DNA of 64,000 bases, from positions 138,244,422 through 138,308,421 of the forward strand of contig NC_053499.1 in the NCBI RefSeq assembly GCF_905171775.1, read 5' to 3'. Under the pieces are notes generated by a model. It searched no databases, had not been told where the DNA came from, and saw only the letters and a program-made list of their open reading frames with translations. This document shows positions 25,664-37,140 of this stretch, piece after piece (the stretch's first letter is position 1; each line of letters opens with the position of its first letter). This DNA is from Rana temporaria. Its lineage: Eukaryota > Chordata > Amphibia > Anura > Ranidae. The position numbers were made by a program, and so were the translations under genes.

Positions 25664-28600
25664 TAAGTTCGAATTTGCCGAAGTCTTATTTGCTGAACCC
25701 TAATGAACCGAACCCAAGCAGATTCACCCGTCCCTATCACTATTACCCATGTAATTCTACAATTCCACTAAAAAGATAGTGACACCATAACTCTGGTGTC
25801 ATTGGCCCCCTAGAGGATACCCCATAGAAATACATATTTGGAAATTGCTTGGCTTTGTATAATTTTTTTTTTTTACATGTTCAAAATAAAATTGTTACTA
25901 CTACTACTACTACCACTACTACTAAACTTTAGCCTTCTATACAACAACATTAATGCCTTCACTCTTTCTATTATAGATCGAACCTACAACTATATTGAAT
26001 TGATGTATAGATTGTTTTTATTACACTAGAATACCATTTCAGCATCTTTTATGTTATTCTTCAAATACTGTATAAAGTGTCTCAGTTTCGATGAATCAAT
26101 TGGTCAATCAATGTTGTAATAGAACTTGACAATTTATTGAAGATTCCCAGTCAGTGATACTTGTGCCTCTAGTGCTCCTGACAGATTCAATGGGTAATTT
26201 CACAGCCCAACGCAGCAGTTTGAAGTTTAAAGTACATTTCTGACTGGTATTATTTTGTATTTAAAGGAACTCAGGAAAAAAAAAACATGGGAGCTGCCAT
26301 TGATGTTGTTTTTTTATGAAGGTACTTTGGAGGTACATCCATGCTTCAGTATATTCATTATTACTTAAATGGAGCAAGCATATCCTTATTGGGTGTGTTG
26401 ACCTCAATGTAAAAAGTCTATTCCCAGGACCCTGGCTCCCTAAAAGTTAACAGTCCTGGAGTATGTTCCTTAAGCAGCGGACACCATCCTGATAGGCTTG
26501 CTTATTTTCAAGACAATGTAAGGAAAAAAGATAATGTTTAAAATGTAGAGTCCACCACATGGGAACTGAACGGTGAGCTAAAAGATGATTGCTGATCCTT
26601 TACTATAATGTTGTTTTTGCATTTAAACAGTCATTAAATCCATTGAGGAGTTACTGGTAATAATTGAACATATTTTAGGGGACGTTCAGAAACAATTAAA
26701 GGATGTCTTGTAAAAATTTCTAGTAATAACGGGAAACAATATGAACATTTTTAGAAACTAAGCATTAGGGTATTTTTATTTATTTTAGTTTTTTGGTGGA
26801 GGATGCAGGCTTTAGGGTATTTATTAGTAGTTTTGTATACTCCAAATTGTCAACTCAACCCATCTCTATATGATGCAATGTGGTATAAAGATGACTTTAG
26901 TCCCTCCTTTTTTGTGTGAGATATAAAATGAGTTTCCAGTTCTGTAAATCCATCTCTCTACGTTCAGTTCTCTATTGTCTGCCAGAACTTTTACCTTGCC
27001 AACACCAATGCATATCTTGGCTTATTAACAAAGCAGAGCAAAGAGCAACGATAATGTGAAAAGTGCAGTAACCCATAGCAAACTATCAAAATCCATATTT
27101 TACTGATATGGATCCAGTAGCTGAAATGTGTTACGGGGCTCTGCACAATGTCCTTTCTCATTGAACGGCCTTATGAAATAAGCCAGCTGCAGTAGTAGAC
27201 TCACGAGCTGGGCATTCTAAGACTCAATGAACGAAGTTAAGAGAAAATAGGCAGCAAAATCTTTGATCAGGGTAGTCAGTAAAAGCACTTGTGAACAGGA
27301 TCTTCTTTGGGATTAATAAAGTATTCCAAATCTGAATGTAATGACCATAAATTTTGCATATTTAGGTCAATACAAAAATATATCTTGTAGAAGACATACA
27401 ATGAGTATAGACTTTATTGTATCCTCTTTTCTTGTTATAGACAACTGACACTAATTACCATTTAAGGGTAAAGGCTCACTATATACACCTTGTTCTTTAT
27501 TTTAAAGAAGATTGTTTAAATCAAGGACATACATTCATATTACCAGTATAGACATGTGTTGGGTTTGTTTTTAATGGTGTCCAAACTAGAGTAACCTCTC
27601 AACCGATCTTCATCCTTCTGGCTGCCCTAAACTGATGGCAGGAGAACTATGGTTTCTTTGGCTCACCACCCATTGGCATTTTTAAATAAACTCTCAAAAA
27701 CGTTGCATCTTCTGCTTATTCATACTTGGAAAAAGTGGTAGATATTTATTGCTATTACATTGAAAAATGTCTCCTCCTATCTAAATCAATAGGACAACTT
27801 TTTAATAGCTTAGATGCCAGTTCAAAAGTAGTATATATAGCTATGTGCTCTTTGTGAAGATCCTTGTATTATATACACTCATCCAATCACAAATTTGGAA
27901 TTTCATCATTGATAATTTAAGGTAATGCAGTGAGCTGTAATGTACACCGCTGGCTAATCAACCCCAATGTGTCCATGAAGACAATTTACTAGAACAGTAT
28001 TTGTTGGAATGCTTCCATTCCTACTTTAAGGTACTTGCATTCAAAAGAAGGGGGCCAGTTTTCATCAGAACTTTTAAAGCCATGTATGAAATCGGATTCC
28101 TAGCTCATACTATTAAAGAAAAGCTTTCTGTAGCAGGTCCTTATGATTGTCTGAACTTAGTCTATGTTGGACAGCACAGTAGGCAACCTGCTGAAGGGCA
28201 CGCTGCTGTATTGTCAACAACCAAACTCACAAGTACTTTACTATACTTGTTGTATAGAGTATACAAAATGAACCATTTGATCCATCTGGCCGGTCACCTT
28301 TGACAGCAAGTAAAATTTTAGGATCTACTTCCTTGAACATCAACTGTCAAAGACAAAGTAAAGACAAATCGGGAAGCTTTTTATCCAGGCGAGAACACAC
28401 CGAAACAGGAGAAATGAACAACTTGACATATTAACATTTCAACATTACAAATGGTCTTTCTTTGATTGCCTCTTTCAAGCCAAGAATATACACAGTTTAC
28501 AGCTAAGCATTTAATCTAGATTGCCAACTAGGATTCATGTGTAATATTTTTTTCCTTCTTCTAGAAGACATTTTATAAGTAATTGCAGTCACTATAACCA

Positions 28601-29518
28601 GCCTGAAAAGTTCAATCACATCAGCGGTGTAGTAAACATAATGAGAAGAGATTTTACATTTTTCACACGGCTTAATAATAGTCTTTGTTATACCCAGAGC
28701 CAGCTGTTATAGAAATTGAATGTACACATAGAACGTTTGAACCCCCTGCCTTTGCTAACAAACTTCAGATCAGTAGCTTTGTTCCATCCACATTCAGAAA
28801 CCCGTTGAGTTTACTATTTTTTGTTGTCATTTACGTTTGGAGAATTACACTTTAGTTCCTTCCCTACAGGGCCTTAAGAAAAAAAACTTTGAGAAAGTTA
28901 CAATGAAGATATAATTATGGTATTACAACAAGGTAGGAAAAAGATTGAACAAAATGATCGTCCTTTGAGTGTTTAGGGGCCTTTTGCCAATAAAAGGGTC
29001 TTAAAATGTAGGCTGCTCTTCATGGTGAGTGATAATACAAAGTATTAAATATGTTCCAACAAACGTGCTTGAGTAACAAAAGCCATTGATACTGCCTTTC
29101 ATGAGCTGAGATTGTTCAAGCGTAAACAACAGACGGACCCCAATGGATGGAAAGTTTAATTTCCTACCATCTAAATCAAGACATACAAAATCACTTAGTC
29201 AATCATACCTAGGTAAAGAAACCTATCACAAAAAGCTCAACAGATACAACTTGAATTTTCTCAGTTCTCTATGTAAAAAAAAAGAGATATTTTGCAAATT
29301 AGAGATGCTCTTTATGTGAAGCTCTATTTCATAACATTATAAATATCCCATGAATTTCACACTGAGTATATAGATGATATATCTTTATCCCCATATGACC
29401 CCCATACTACGTACATCCAACTAATCATTTATGTCTGCCATCTGTTCCTTGTTGCCTTCCAAATCAATTATTAATAATTCATCTTAATTTTATTCCAATT
29501 TAAATAAAGTAACCTTGA
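25664..29518. other. Low-repeat stretch of CDH8 intron 1
   Basis: Apart from a short (CTA)n run near 25898-25925, this stretch shows no MITE termini, satellites or retroelement tails, in contrast to the rest of the window. No exon is supported: a 100-codon frame at 28001-28303 has no family resemblance or splice context. It may hold conserved non-coding elements. Confidence 0.4.
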
Positions 29519-30010
29519 CGAAAAATACCAAAAGCTATATCACATAATGCACTGATAGTGTATTTTGTGCCTAATAGGGGTCTTACTTTTTTGAAAATCA
29601 GAAAAAGAACCTCTAGACTTTGGACAACCTTAAATTTTGCTTTTATCCAAATATTTTGCACATAGGGCACTAATTGTGTATTTTGTGACTATTAGGGGGT
29701 CTTACTTTTTTGAAAATCAGAAAAAGAACCTTTAGACTTTGGACAACCTTAAAATGTACTTGTATCCAAATATTTTGCACATAATGCACTAATAGTGTAT
29801 TTTGTGACTTTTAGGGGTCTTACTTTTTTGAAATTCAGAAAAAGAACCTGTAGACTTTGGACAACCTTAAAATGTACTTGTATCCAAACATTTTGCACAT
29901 AATGCACTAATAGTGTATTTTGTGACTATTACGATATTTACTTTTTGTTTTGAAAATCAGAAGAAGAACCTCTAGACTTTGGACAACCTTATAGTTTACT
30001 TGTGATTTAT
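29519..30010. repeat. Tandem array, 118-bp unit, four copies
   Basis: GCACTRATAGTGTATTTTGTG recurs at about 29549, 29667, 29786 and 29904, each followed by GAAAATCAGAAAAAGAACCT and AGACTTTGGACAACCTT. The spacing is 118-119 bases and copies are highly similar. Confidence 0.9.
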
Positions 30011-30239
30011 TCAAACATTTTATCTGGTAGCCAAAGTCATCTGTGTACATCGAATATGTACGGTGAACTAACTGACCTACAACCCTAGAAAGGACCTACT
30101 TGCCCCAGAGATCTCCAAACTATTATTTGCAGACTCATTAAAAAGCCAGTAAACTTGTCAGGCGTCCTGTGAGTATTCCTTGACTGTCGAGCGAAAGCGA
30201 AGAATCAATAATTACGAAGCAGATGACAGACAGAAAATG

Positions 30240-30960
30240 CCATCTTTACAGGTATGACTCAAAGACTGTTGTTTAGGCTGTCACAAGGATCATCCTTTTT
30301 CAAAACGTAAGGTAATGGAAGGCAAAGGTACATTTTTTTTTTATTCAAAAAGTCTCCGAAAGCTGGTTACTTAATTTACCAGATTAAAAAAAAAAAAAAT
30401 TGGCCATTTTCCAATACGGCCAGAAATGTGTTTTTCACAAAGCTGTCACAAGAATCATCCTTTTAACACTTAAGGTAATGAAAGGCAAAGGTAAGGCTTT
30501 TTTTTTTACTATTCAAAAAGTCTTACAAAACTGGTTACTTAATTTACTTTTTTTTTTTTTTACTTTAGAAAATCATTTAAAAAATGGGAGTTGATTGGCT
30601 GTTTTCCAATACTCCCATAATTGTGTTTTTTTTTTACAAAGCTGTCACAAAAAATCATCCTTTTTGAAAATTTAAGGTAATGGAAGGCAAAAGTAAAGTT
30701 TTTTTTTTTAATTCTTTTTACAGGTATGGCTCAAAGACTGTTCTGTCACACGGATCATCCTTTTTGAAAACTTAAGGTAATGGGAGGCACAGGTAAAGCC
30801 TATATATATAGTTTCATAAAGTCTCCCAAAACTGGTTACTTAATTTAGTGGACTAAAAAAAAAAAAAAAATAGGTGTTGATTGGCCCTTTCCCAATACTT
30901 CCATAAAAGTGTTTTTCACAAAACAGTAAGACCTTTTTTCAATATAAGTCATCATATAAT
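30240..30960. repeat. Tandem array with variable unit (about 100-200 bp), four copies
   Basis: CTGTCACA followed by ATCATCCTTTT, AAGGTAATGGAAGGC and ACTGGTTACTTAATTTA recurs from about 30279, 30444, 30643 and 30744. Unit length varies with internal A and T runs and a deletion in the last copy. Confidence 0.8.
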
Positions 30961-32025
30961 AACATAAAATGTAGCATTTTGGCCCTCAATTGGTTAAAAA
31001 AAAAATGACTGTACAGTTGTGTCTATAGGAAGTAAACCACTGAGTTGCTTAATGATGGCACACTTCTATTTGGCTGTATCCAAAATTTGCATAAGATACC
31101 AAAAACACCGCGATATGGAAATGAGACAGCGCACGTGCGATCATAAAATATTTATACTTTTTTTTGTCTCTCCTAGTTACACCTGCCCTTCTCTGCCATC
31201 TTATCTTTTGAGCATCAATTAAAATGCAGCAACACGTCTCAAATTAAATCTATCTGAGATGTATATATGGAAATACCCACAAACGTCCCACATTTGATAT
31301 TCATCCGGCGGTGCCGTGCCGCAAAAATAATTAAAGAAAGGACAGACCTCCAGTGGACACATCAAATCCTAGTGCTCATGAAGAAAAAAAAAATCCGGGA
31401 GGCAATTTTGGGCTGTAAAATCCCTTATGGATATGAATAGGTATGAATCTATATTTCTATATTTCTTTTTTTCAAAGGTTTCGAAAAAAAAACCCCGAAC
31501 TGTTATTTGAATGCCAGTTCTGAGGACCTAGTGAGATGTAACCAGCGTGGTGCCGGTGCTAATTTTGTGTAATGTTTTATATATGGCTTCTGTGATATAA
31601 AAATGTGATAGACAACTTTTTTTTATTCATAGTCAACCTACCTGAAGCTCAGCTTGAGGTATGAATCGCTGAGTAGATGGATAACTAGGGACAACCGGTA
31701 ACTCCTTTAAACTGCATGCAAAAAAAAAAAAATGGTTGCAACCCAGAGCTCCAACAGGTTTCAAACAAAATTTTGTAGACACTTCTCATTTCCTCTTAGA
31801 ACATATTCAAATATTGGCAACTTCACCTGCCCAGAAACAGGTAGGCTGTTCCTCTATTCTGCGAACCTGTTGGATTATACGGTAAGCCTCTCCATGCATC
31901 CATGCAAAACCTTTCCATACGATTTGACTGTCCCTCTCGTACTTTAATATTACAGTTTTTGCGTGGCTCTTTCCATCATTTTTCTGTAATTAATTCCGAT
32001 GCTTATCTATTGCAGTGCTCTCCGG

Positions 32026-32033
32026 ATTTGCAT
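32026..32033 (+). promoter_or_regulatory. Octamer motif ATTTGCAT
   Basis: A perfect POU/Oct octamer lies in a non-repetitive, relatively GC-rich block about 0.8 kb inside putative intron 1. An 8-bp motif is expected by chance about once per window, so support is weak. Confidence 0.2.
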
Positions 32034-32812
32034 GGTGCTGCAGCGGCTTAACCCTTCGGTGCCAATGGAAAAAGGGAGAATAGACACCGGGCTTCAGCAA
32101 TACCAGTGGTGGGAATCCAGAATCTGTTCTATTGCACCATCAAGTGTCATCAACGCAAGACGTTTCCGTAGTGCACGGGTCCCTAGATGCAAGAGCCGGA
32201 GCAGAGCATTAAGCTCCAGGCACATAAGGCTACGTCTAGCCACCACTTCATATTTTAATGATGTCTCTAACCTGCCAGGGATAAGTTTTTTGGAATTGCT
32301 GGGGTTTTGTAGGAAGTCAAAGGAGAGATGAGGAAAGGAGAGGAAGGAAAGTACCTGCCACCTACAGCTAGAATCTGACAAGCAGCTGCAATCAAATTAG
32401 AATATCTAAATAGTCGACTCCAAGCAAGTGTCATGCAGTAGGTGTAAATCTTACAGGTCCTCACCCCACCTGTTCCCTCTCGATCTGAAGGACCCCCCCC
32501 CCCCTTAGACTGATCTCCATCAATTTACATAGGAGGGTCGCCAATGATATTTATCCTCAGCACGCAAAAAAAAACATTACAGGACATGATGGCAAGCTGA
32601 CATCTGCTTGAAATGCAAACAGTGATAAAATGTAAAGGGATGGGGGGGAGGGGGGGGGGACTCTGCATCACTATCACACCAAACTCTGATGGACCTTATA
32701 CTGCAGGATGACCCCAAGCAGTCGCCTTAATCATAAGAAACTCTGAGATTAAATGAGACCCCCCTAAAAAGTGCACCACAAATAAAAGAAAAAGAGGAAG
32801 GTAGGTACTTAC

Positions 32813-33240
32813 TGTGCCAGTGATCAGTTTGTTCCTCCGGCCAATAAAAAAAAATATAAAAAAAGAACAATAATGATTGACTTCTAATAGTGCCAAAGCT
32901 GGATCCTGGATAAGCCCCTCACTCAGCCAGGCTCCTGATCCTATTCATAGTGATGCACTCTCTTCTCTTCTCCGGCTCTATGGGTCCTGATGAATAAGAT
33001 GCAGGTCTGTGTCTCCGCACATCAGCAGTGCATTGAGAAAGGGAGAGAGAGAGAGAGCAAAGGAAAAAAGAGAAAAAAAAAAAGAAAAGCACACGCAGAC
33101 AAAAGAGGCGAGAGGGATATTCCCAGTAAATCCTCGAATTTTATCAGTGAGCTGCTCCAATGTGCCTGGCTGCTGAGCAAAACAGTGAAGGGTTTGAGAA
33201 AGTGATCTTACCAAGAGCCTCCCCTGTCAGCTCTTATTGG
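32813..33240 (-). other. CDH8: Putative CDH8 non-coding exon 1 (5' UTR), with two possible splice donors
   Basis: This block lies about 24 kb upstream of the coding exon in the right orientation. It is free of recognisable transposons and bounded on the minus strand by a strong donor: exon ...TGGCACA, then GTAAGT at 32812-32807. A second donor-like site reads CTCTTG/GTAAGA at 33212-33207, so exon 1 could end at 33213 instead. The block holds a CT-rich tract near 33040-33090 and no long reading frame with protein character. It fits the usual cadherin layout, in which an untranslated exon precedes the exon with the start codon. Promoter, transcription start and donor use are inferred. An unrelated transcript is possible but less likely. 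Confidence 0.5.
32919..32948 (-). other. Short upstream ORF in the putative CDH8 5' leader
   Basis: An ATG at 32948-32946 opens a nine-codon frame (MNRIRSLAE) that stops at TGA (32921-32919) inside the putative first exon. If the leader extends to the 32813 donor, this small frame would precede the cadherin start and could reduce initiation there. If the 33213 donor is used, it would be spliced out. Such short ATG frames also occur by chance. Confidence 0.3.
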
Positions 33241-33560
33241 GCTGCCAGTCTGGGGAGGCTGGTCCGTCGATTGAACATTCATGGACGCTTTTTCTTTTTT
33301 TCTTTTTTTTTTCCCTTTCCTTTCCTTTTCTCTCCTTCTTCTTCTTTATTATCATTTCAAGCCAAGTGCCCAACTTTTCTTGTCATTGTTGATTCAATCG
33401 TTGTCCTGACGGCAGGCAGGCGACCGTTAACCCCTCGGCTGCCGAGGGATTAGGCTGATCCCCCCCTGGGATTGTAATTAATATCAGGGGGGTGTTTTTA
33501 ATTGATTGATATAGATAGGATGTTGGAATGATCCAGGGGTCCTCCTGGGGGGTTGTTATT
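33241..33560 (-). promoter_or_regulatory. Candidate CDH8 promoter region
   Basis: This non-repetitive segment lies immediately upstream of the putative first exon on the minus strand. It contains a CCAAT sequence near 33236-33240 (minus), a long purine tract on the minus strand at about 33290-33350, and a GC-rich 15-bp palindrome (CCTCGGC-T-GCCGAGG) at 33433-33447. No TATA box is obvious. It ends where the 210-220 bp satellite begins. The assignment rests on position rather than a diagnostic motif. Confidence 0.3.
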
Positions 33561-33570
33561 TAAAGGGTCC

Positions 33571-35360
33571 CAGGGTGATTAACCCTTGCAGCTATGGGAA
33601 AGAGTGATGATGGATTGGCAGGGGTGTTGGTGATGATATGGCTCTGTATAAAAATAAATACAAAATATAACAATACATAAAAAACATAGAAATACATTAA
33701 TATAAAACTAGCTAAAAAATATAAATATAAACAAAATGTAAAATAAATAAAAAATATATATATATAAAAATTAATGACTATACAAAGATACAGGGTGATT
33801 AACCCTTGCAGCAATGGGAAAGAGTGATGATGGATTGGCAGGGGTGTTGGTGATGATATGGCTCTGTATAAAAATAAATACAAAATATAAAAATACATAG
33901 AAAACATAGAATTAGATAAATATAAAACTAGATAAAAAATATAAATATAAACAAAATTTAAAAAAAAAAAATATATATATATATAAAAAAATTAATGACT
34001 ATACAAAGATACAGGGTGATTAACCCTTGCAGCAATGGGAAGGAGTGATGATGGATTGGCAGGGGTGTTTGTGATGATATGGCTCTGTATAAATATATAT
34101 AAAAATACATTAAAAAAAACATAGAAATACATTAATATAAAGCTAGCAAAAAAATATAAATATAAACAAAATTTCAAAGAAAAAAAAATATAAAAAAAAA
34201 AATAATATACAAAGAGGGTCCCAGGGTGATTAACCCTTGCAGCTATGGGAAAGAGTGATGATGGATTGGCAGGGGTGTTTGTGATGATATGGCTCTGTAT
34301 AAATATATATAAAAATACATAAAAAAAACATAGAAATACATTAATATAAAGCTAGCAAAAAAATATAAATATAAACAAAATTTCAAAGAAAAAAAAATAT
34401 AAAAAAAAAAATAATATACAAAGAGGGTCCCAGGGTGATTAACCCTTGCAGCTATGGGAAAGAGTGATGATGGATTGGCAGGGGTGTTTGTGATGATATG
34501 GCTCTGTATAAATATATATAAAAATACATAAAAAAAACATAGAAATACATTAATATAAAGCTAGCAAAAAAATATAAATATAAACAAAATTTCAAAGAAA
34601 AAAAAATATAAAAAAATAAATAATATACAAAGAGGGTCCCAGGGTGATTAACCCTTGCAGCTATGGGAAAGAGTGATGATGGATTGGCAGGGGTGTTGAT
34701 GATGATATGGCTCTGAATAAAAATAAATAAAAATAAATAAATACATAAAACATATAAAAATACATAAAAAACATAGAAATACATTAATATAAAACTATCT
34801 AAAAAATATAAATATAAACAAAATACAAAAAAATATATGTATAAAAATAAATGAATATACAAAGAGGGTCCCAGGGTGATTAACCCTTGCAGCTATGGGA
34901 AAGAGTGATGGAAAAATAAACAAAATTAAAAAATATATAGAAAAATACATTAATATAAAGGTAAATAAGAAAAAATAAAACATAATCATAAATAAATATA
35001 AAAATCGATTAAAAATATACAAATTAATAAACAAATTAAAAATAAATAAATACAAATCTAAATCTAAATTTTCATCTAAATAAAAAACATACATATAAAT
35101 AAACATGTAAATAAATAATTATAAAATATACATAAAAAAAACGTAAAAACTTAAATCCCGGGACGCTTTTGGGATAGCATTACTCTTTAATGGCACCCCA
35201 ATCACTGCATCATTTTGCCATGATTGACGCATGATAAATTGCGCTGCAATTGCGGAAAATTGCAATGTGCGACAGTTGCATGTTGCGATTTGCCGCGATT
35301 GCAGGGGGGTTTGTTATTTAAAGGGTCCCAGGGTGTTTAACCCTTGCAGCTATAGGAAGG
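33571..35360. repeat. Promoter-adjacent satellite, 209-232 bp unit, eight copies
   Basis: CAGGGTGATTAACCCTTGCA starts copies at 33571, 33791, 34012, 34222, 34431, 34640, 34872 and (as CAGGGTGTTTAACCC) 35339. Each is followed by GATGATGGATTGGCAGGGGT and an AT-rich spacer of AAATAAATA and AAATACATAA blocks. Copies at 34222, 34431 and 34640 are nearly identical. The 34872 copy is cut short and drifts into AT-rich DNA before the last copy. Confidence 0.95.
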
Positions 35361-35770
35361 AGTGATGATGGATTGGCAGGGGTGATGGTGATGATATGTT
35401 TAAAAAATCAAAATATATAAAAAATACATAAATAAAACTAGATAAAAAATATGAATATAAACAAAATTAAGAAGAATAAAAAGAGGGGAAAAAAATCAAA
35501 ATAAAAAAATATATAAAAATAAATCAAAATATAAAGGTAAATAAAAAAAAAACATAATCATAAATAAATACAAAGAACTGATTAAAAATGTAAAAATAAA
35601 TAAACAAAATAAAAATAAATAAATAAAAATCTAAATCTAAATTTAAATCTAAATAAAAAACATAAATATAATTAAAAACATAAATAAATAATTATAAAAA
35701 AATACATAAAAAAACGATAAAAATAAATATAAAAAAATAAATAAATAGATAAAAAAAGATGTGAATAGAT
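35361..35770. repeat. A-rich AAATAAATA low-complexity spacer
   Basis: Degenerate ATAAAAAT and TAAATAAA words continue the spacer type of the preceding satellite without the GC-rich part of its unit. Confidence 0.7.
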
Positions 35771-35890
35771 AATGGATGAGATTTACTAAAACTGGAGCAC
35801 ACAGAACATGCCCATGATTCCACAACATTTGATGCACATTTGGGTACCATTATCCTTTATTTGCTGCGATTGTGCCTGCGCTTTGAAATT

Positions 35891-36140
35891 GTGGCAAATC
35901 ACAGGACGCTTGTGCGATGCCATTACCAATTACCGATTTTGCCCCGATTGTCGCTTGATAAATTGCGCTGCAATTGCGGCAAATCTCAAAGTGCTGTTGC
36001 TCAAAAAGGAGCAGAAGCTTTTTTTAAGCAACAGCATCGCATGTTGCGATTTGCAGCATGATTTATCACTGCAAAATTGCACCACGATTGGGGTGCCATT
36101 GAGAAGTAATGGAATCGCACAAGCGTCCTGTGATTTGCCG
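35891..36140. mobile_element. Foldback MITE, arms GTGGCAAATCACAGGACGC
   Basis: GGCAAATCACAGGACGCTTG (from 35893) faces CAAGCGTCCTGTGATTTGCC (to 36139). An inner hairpin (GCTGTTGCT...AGCAACAGC) marks the centre near 36010. Words such as ATTGCGGCAAAT recur at 35151-35320, where part of a related copy interrupts the satellite. Confidence 0.7.
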
Positions 36141-36571
36141 CGATTTGGGAATTGCGGGAAAAATCATGGCGATTCCGCCAGCGATTCGGATCGCTCAGGA
36201 GTGAACGGAGACTCTGAAGCCCAATCCGCTTTGCAGTACCCCATTGCTTCCTTGTATGCTAGACTCTGTAGTGTTCCATGTGCTTTGCCGTCCGCCAATC
36301 ACTACTTGTCGGGTGAACTTTGGCGCAGGTGTAAAGCGAAGCATCACAGCTGGGGCATGTAAACCACCCCCATGTATGCTGCCTATTGCAGAGGATATGT
36401 CTCAAGCATGCATTTTTTTTTTTTACTGCTATGTCTAAACAAGGCCTGAATGGCACCCCAAACGCGATGCGATTTTGCCATTGTTTCGTTATCGGTGTCA
36501 GATCTGACCTGACAATCTGACAGCAATCGTTCAGTTTTTGCAAAGCGTTTCCTTAGACTGTGTGTGCTGCG

Positions 36572-36822
36572 TAAGGCCCCATTCACACTTGTGTAACCTG
36601 AAAGTCGCACAACCTATATGTGATTTTGCTGCGACTTTGACACACTTTGAAGCAATGCCTGTGTATCAAGTCACCTCAAAGTCGGACCAAATTAGTGCAG
36701 GGACTACCTTGAAGTTGCACAAATATGAACGGTACTCTTTGGAAATCATGGGGTACAACTTGCCATGAGACTTTGCAGCCGCAAGTCGCATGACAAGTTG
36801 CACAAGTGTCAAAGGGGCCTTA
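36572..36822. mobile_element. MITE with TAAGGCCCCATTCACACTTG ends
   Basis: TAAGGCCCCATTCACACTTG at the left is matched by CAAGTGTCAAAGGGGCCTTA at the right. Inner arms carry AAGTCGCACAA and TTGCACAAGTGTC variants. Confidence 0.75.
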
Positions 36823-36857
36823 CATTGTCTGCCAGGTTGGGGGGAAATGGGACCATA

Positions 36858-37139
36858 AGGCTCGGTTTCCACTTGTGCGACTTGTCATGTTTGGGACTGC
36901 AAAGTCGCATGGCAAGTCATACCCCATGATTTCCAATGAGTACTGTTCATATCTGTGCGACGTCAAGTCACAGCGACTTCAAAGTAGTCCCTGTACTACT
37001 TTGGTCCGACTTTGATGTGACGTGAGGTCCATAGACCTCGAGATTACACCGGCATTGCTTCAAGTCATCAAAACTGCGGCAAACAACTGCGGCAAATTCG
37101 TGCAACTTTCGGGTCGCAATAGAGGAACCCTAGGCTAAG
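36858..37139. mobile_element. Second, related MITE next to the 36572 copy
   Basis: The left end AAGGCTCGGTTTCCACTTGT and right end GGAACCCTAGGCTAA are inverted, imperfect copies. The interior shares AAAGTCGCATGGCAAGTC and ACTACTTTGGTCCGACTTTG with the neighbour. Confidence 0.6.
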
Positions 37140-37140
37140 T

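Noticed and set aside
28001..28303. 100-codon frame in the low-repeat part of intron 1
   Set aside because: It has no recognisable family, no splice signals with exon character, and is of a length expected by chance.
32094..32381. Minus-strand 95-codon frame near the putative promoter
   Set aside because: No homology recognised and no convincing donor. Kept only as a possible transcribed block in the findings.
35808..36362. 184-codon frame
   Set aside because: It spans a foldback MITE whose inverted arms encode unrelated peptides. No domain is visible.
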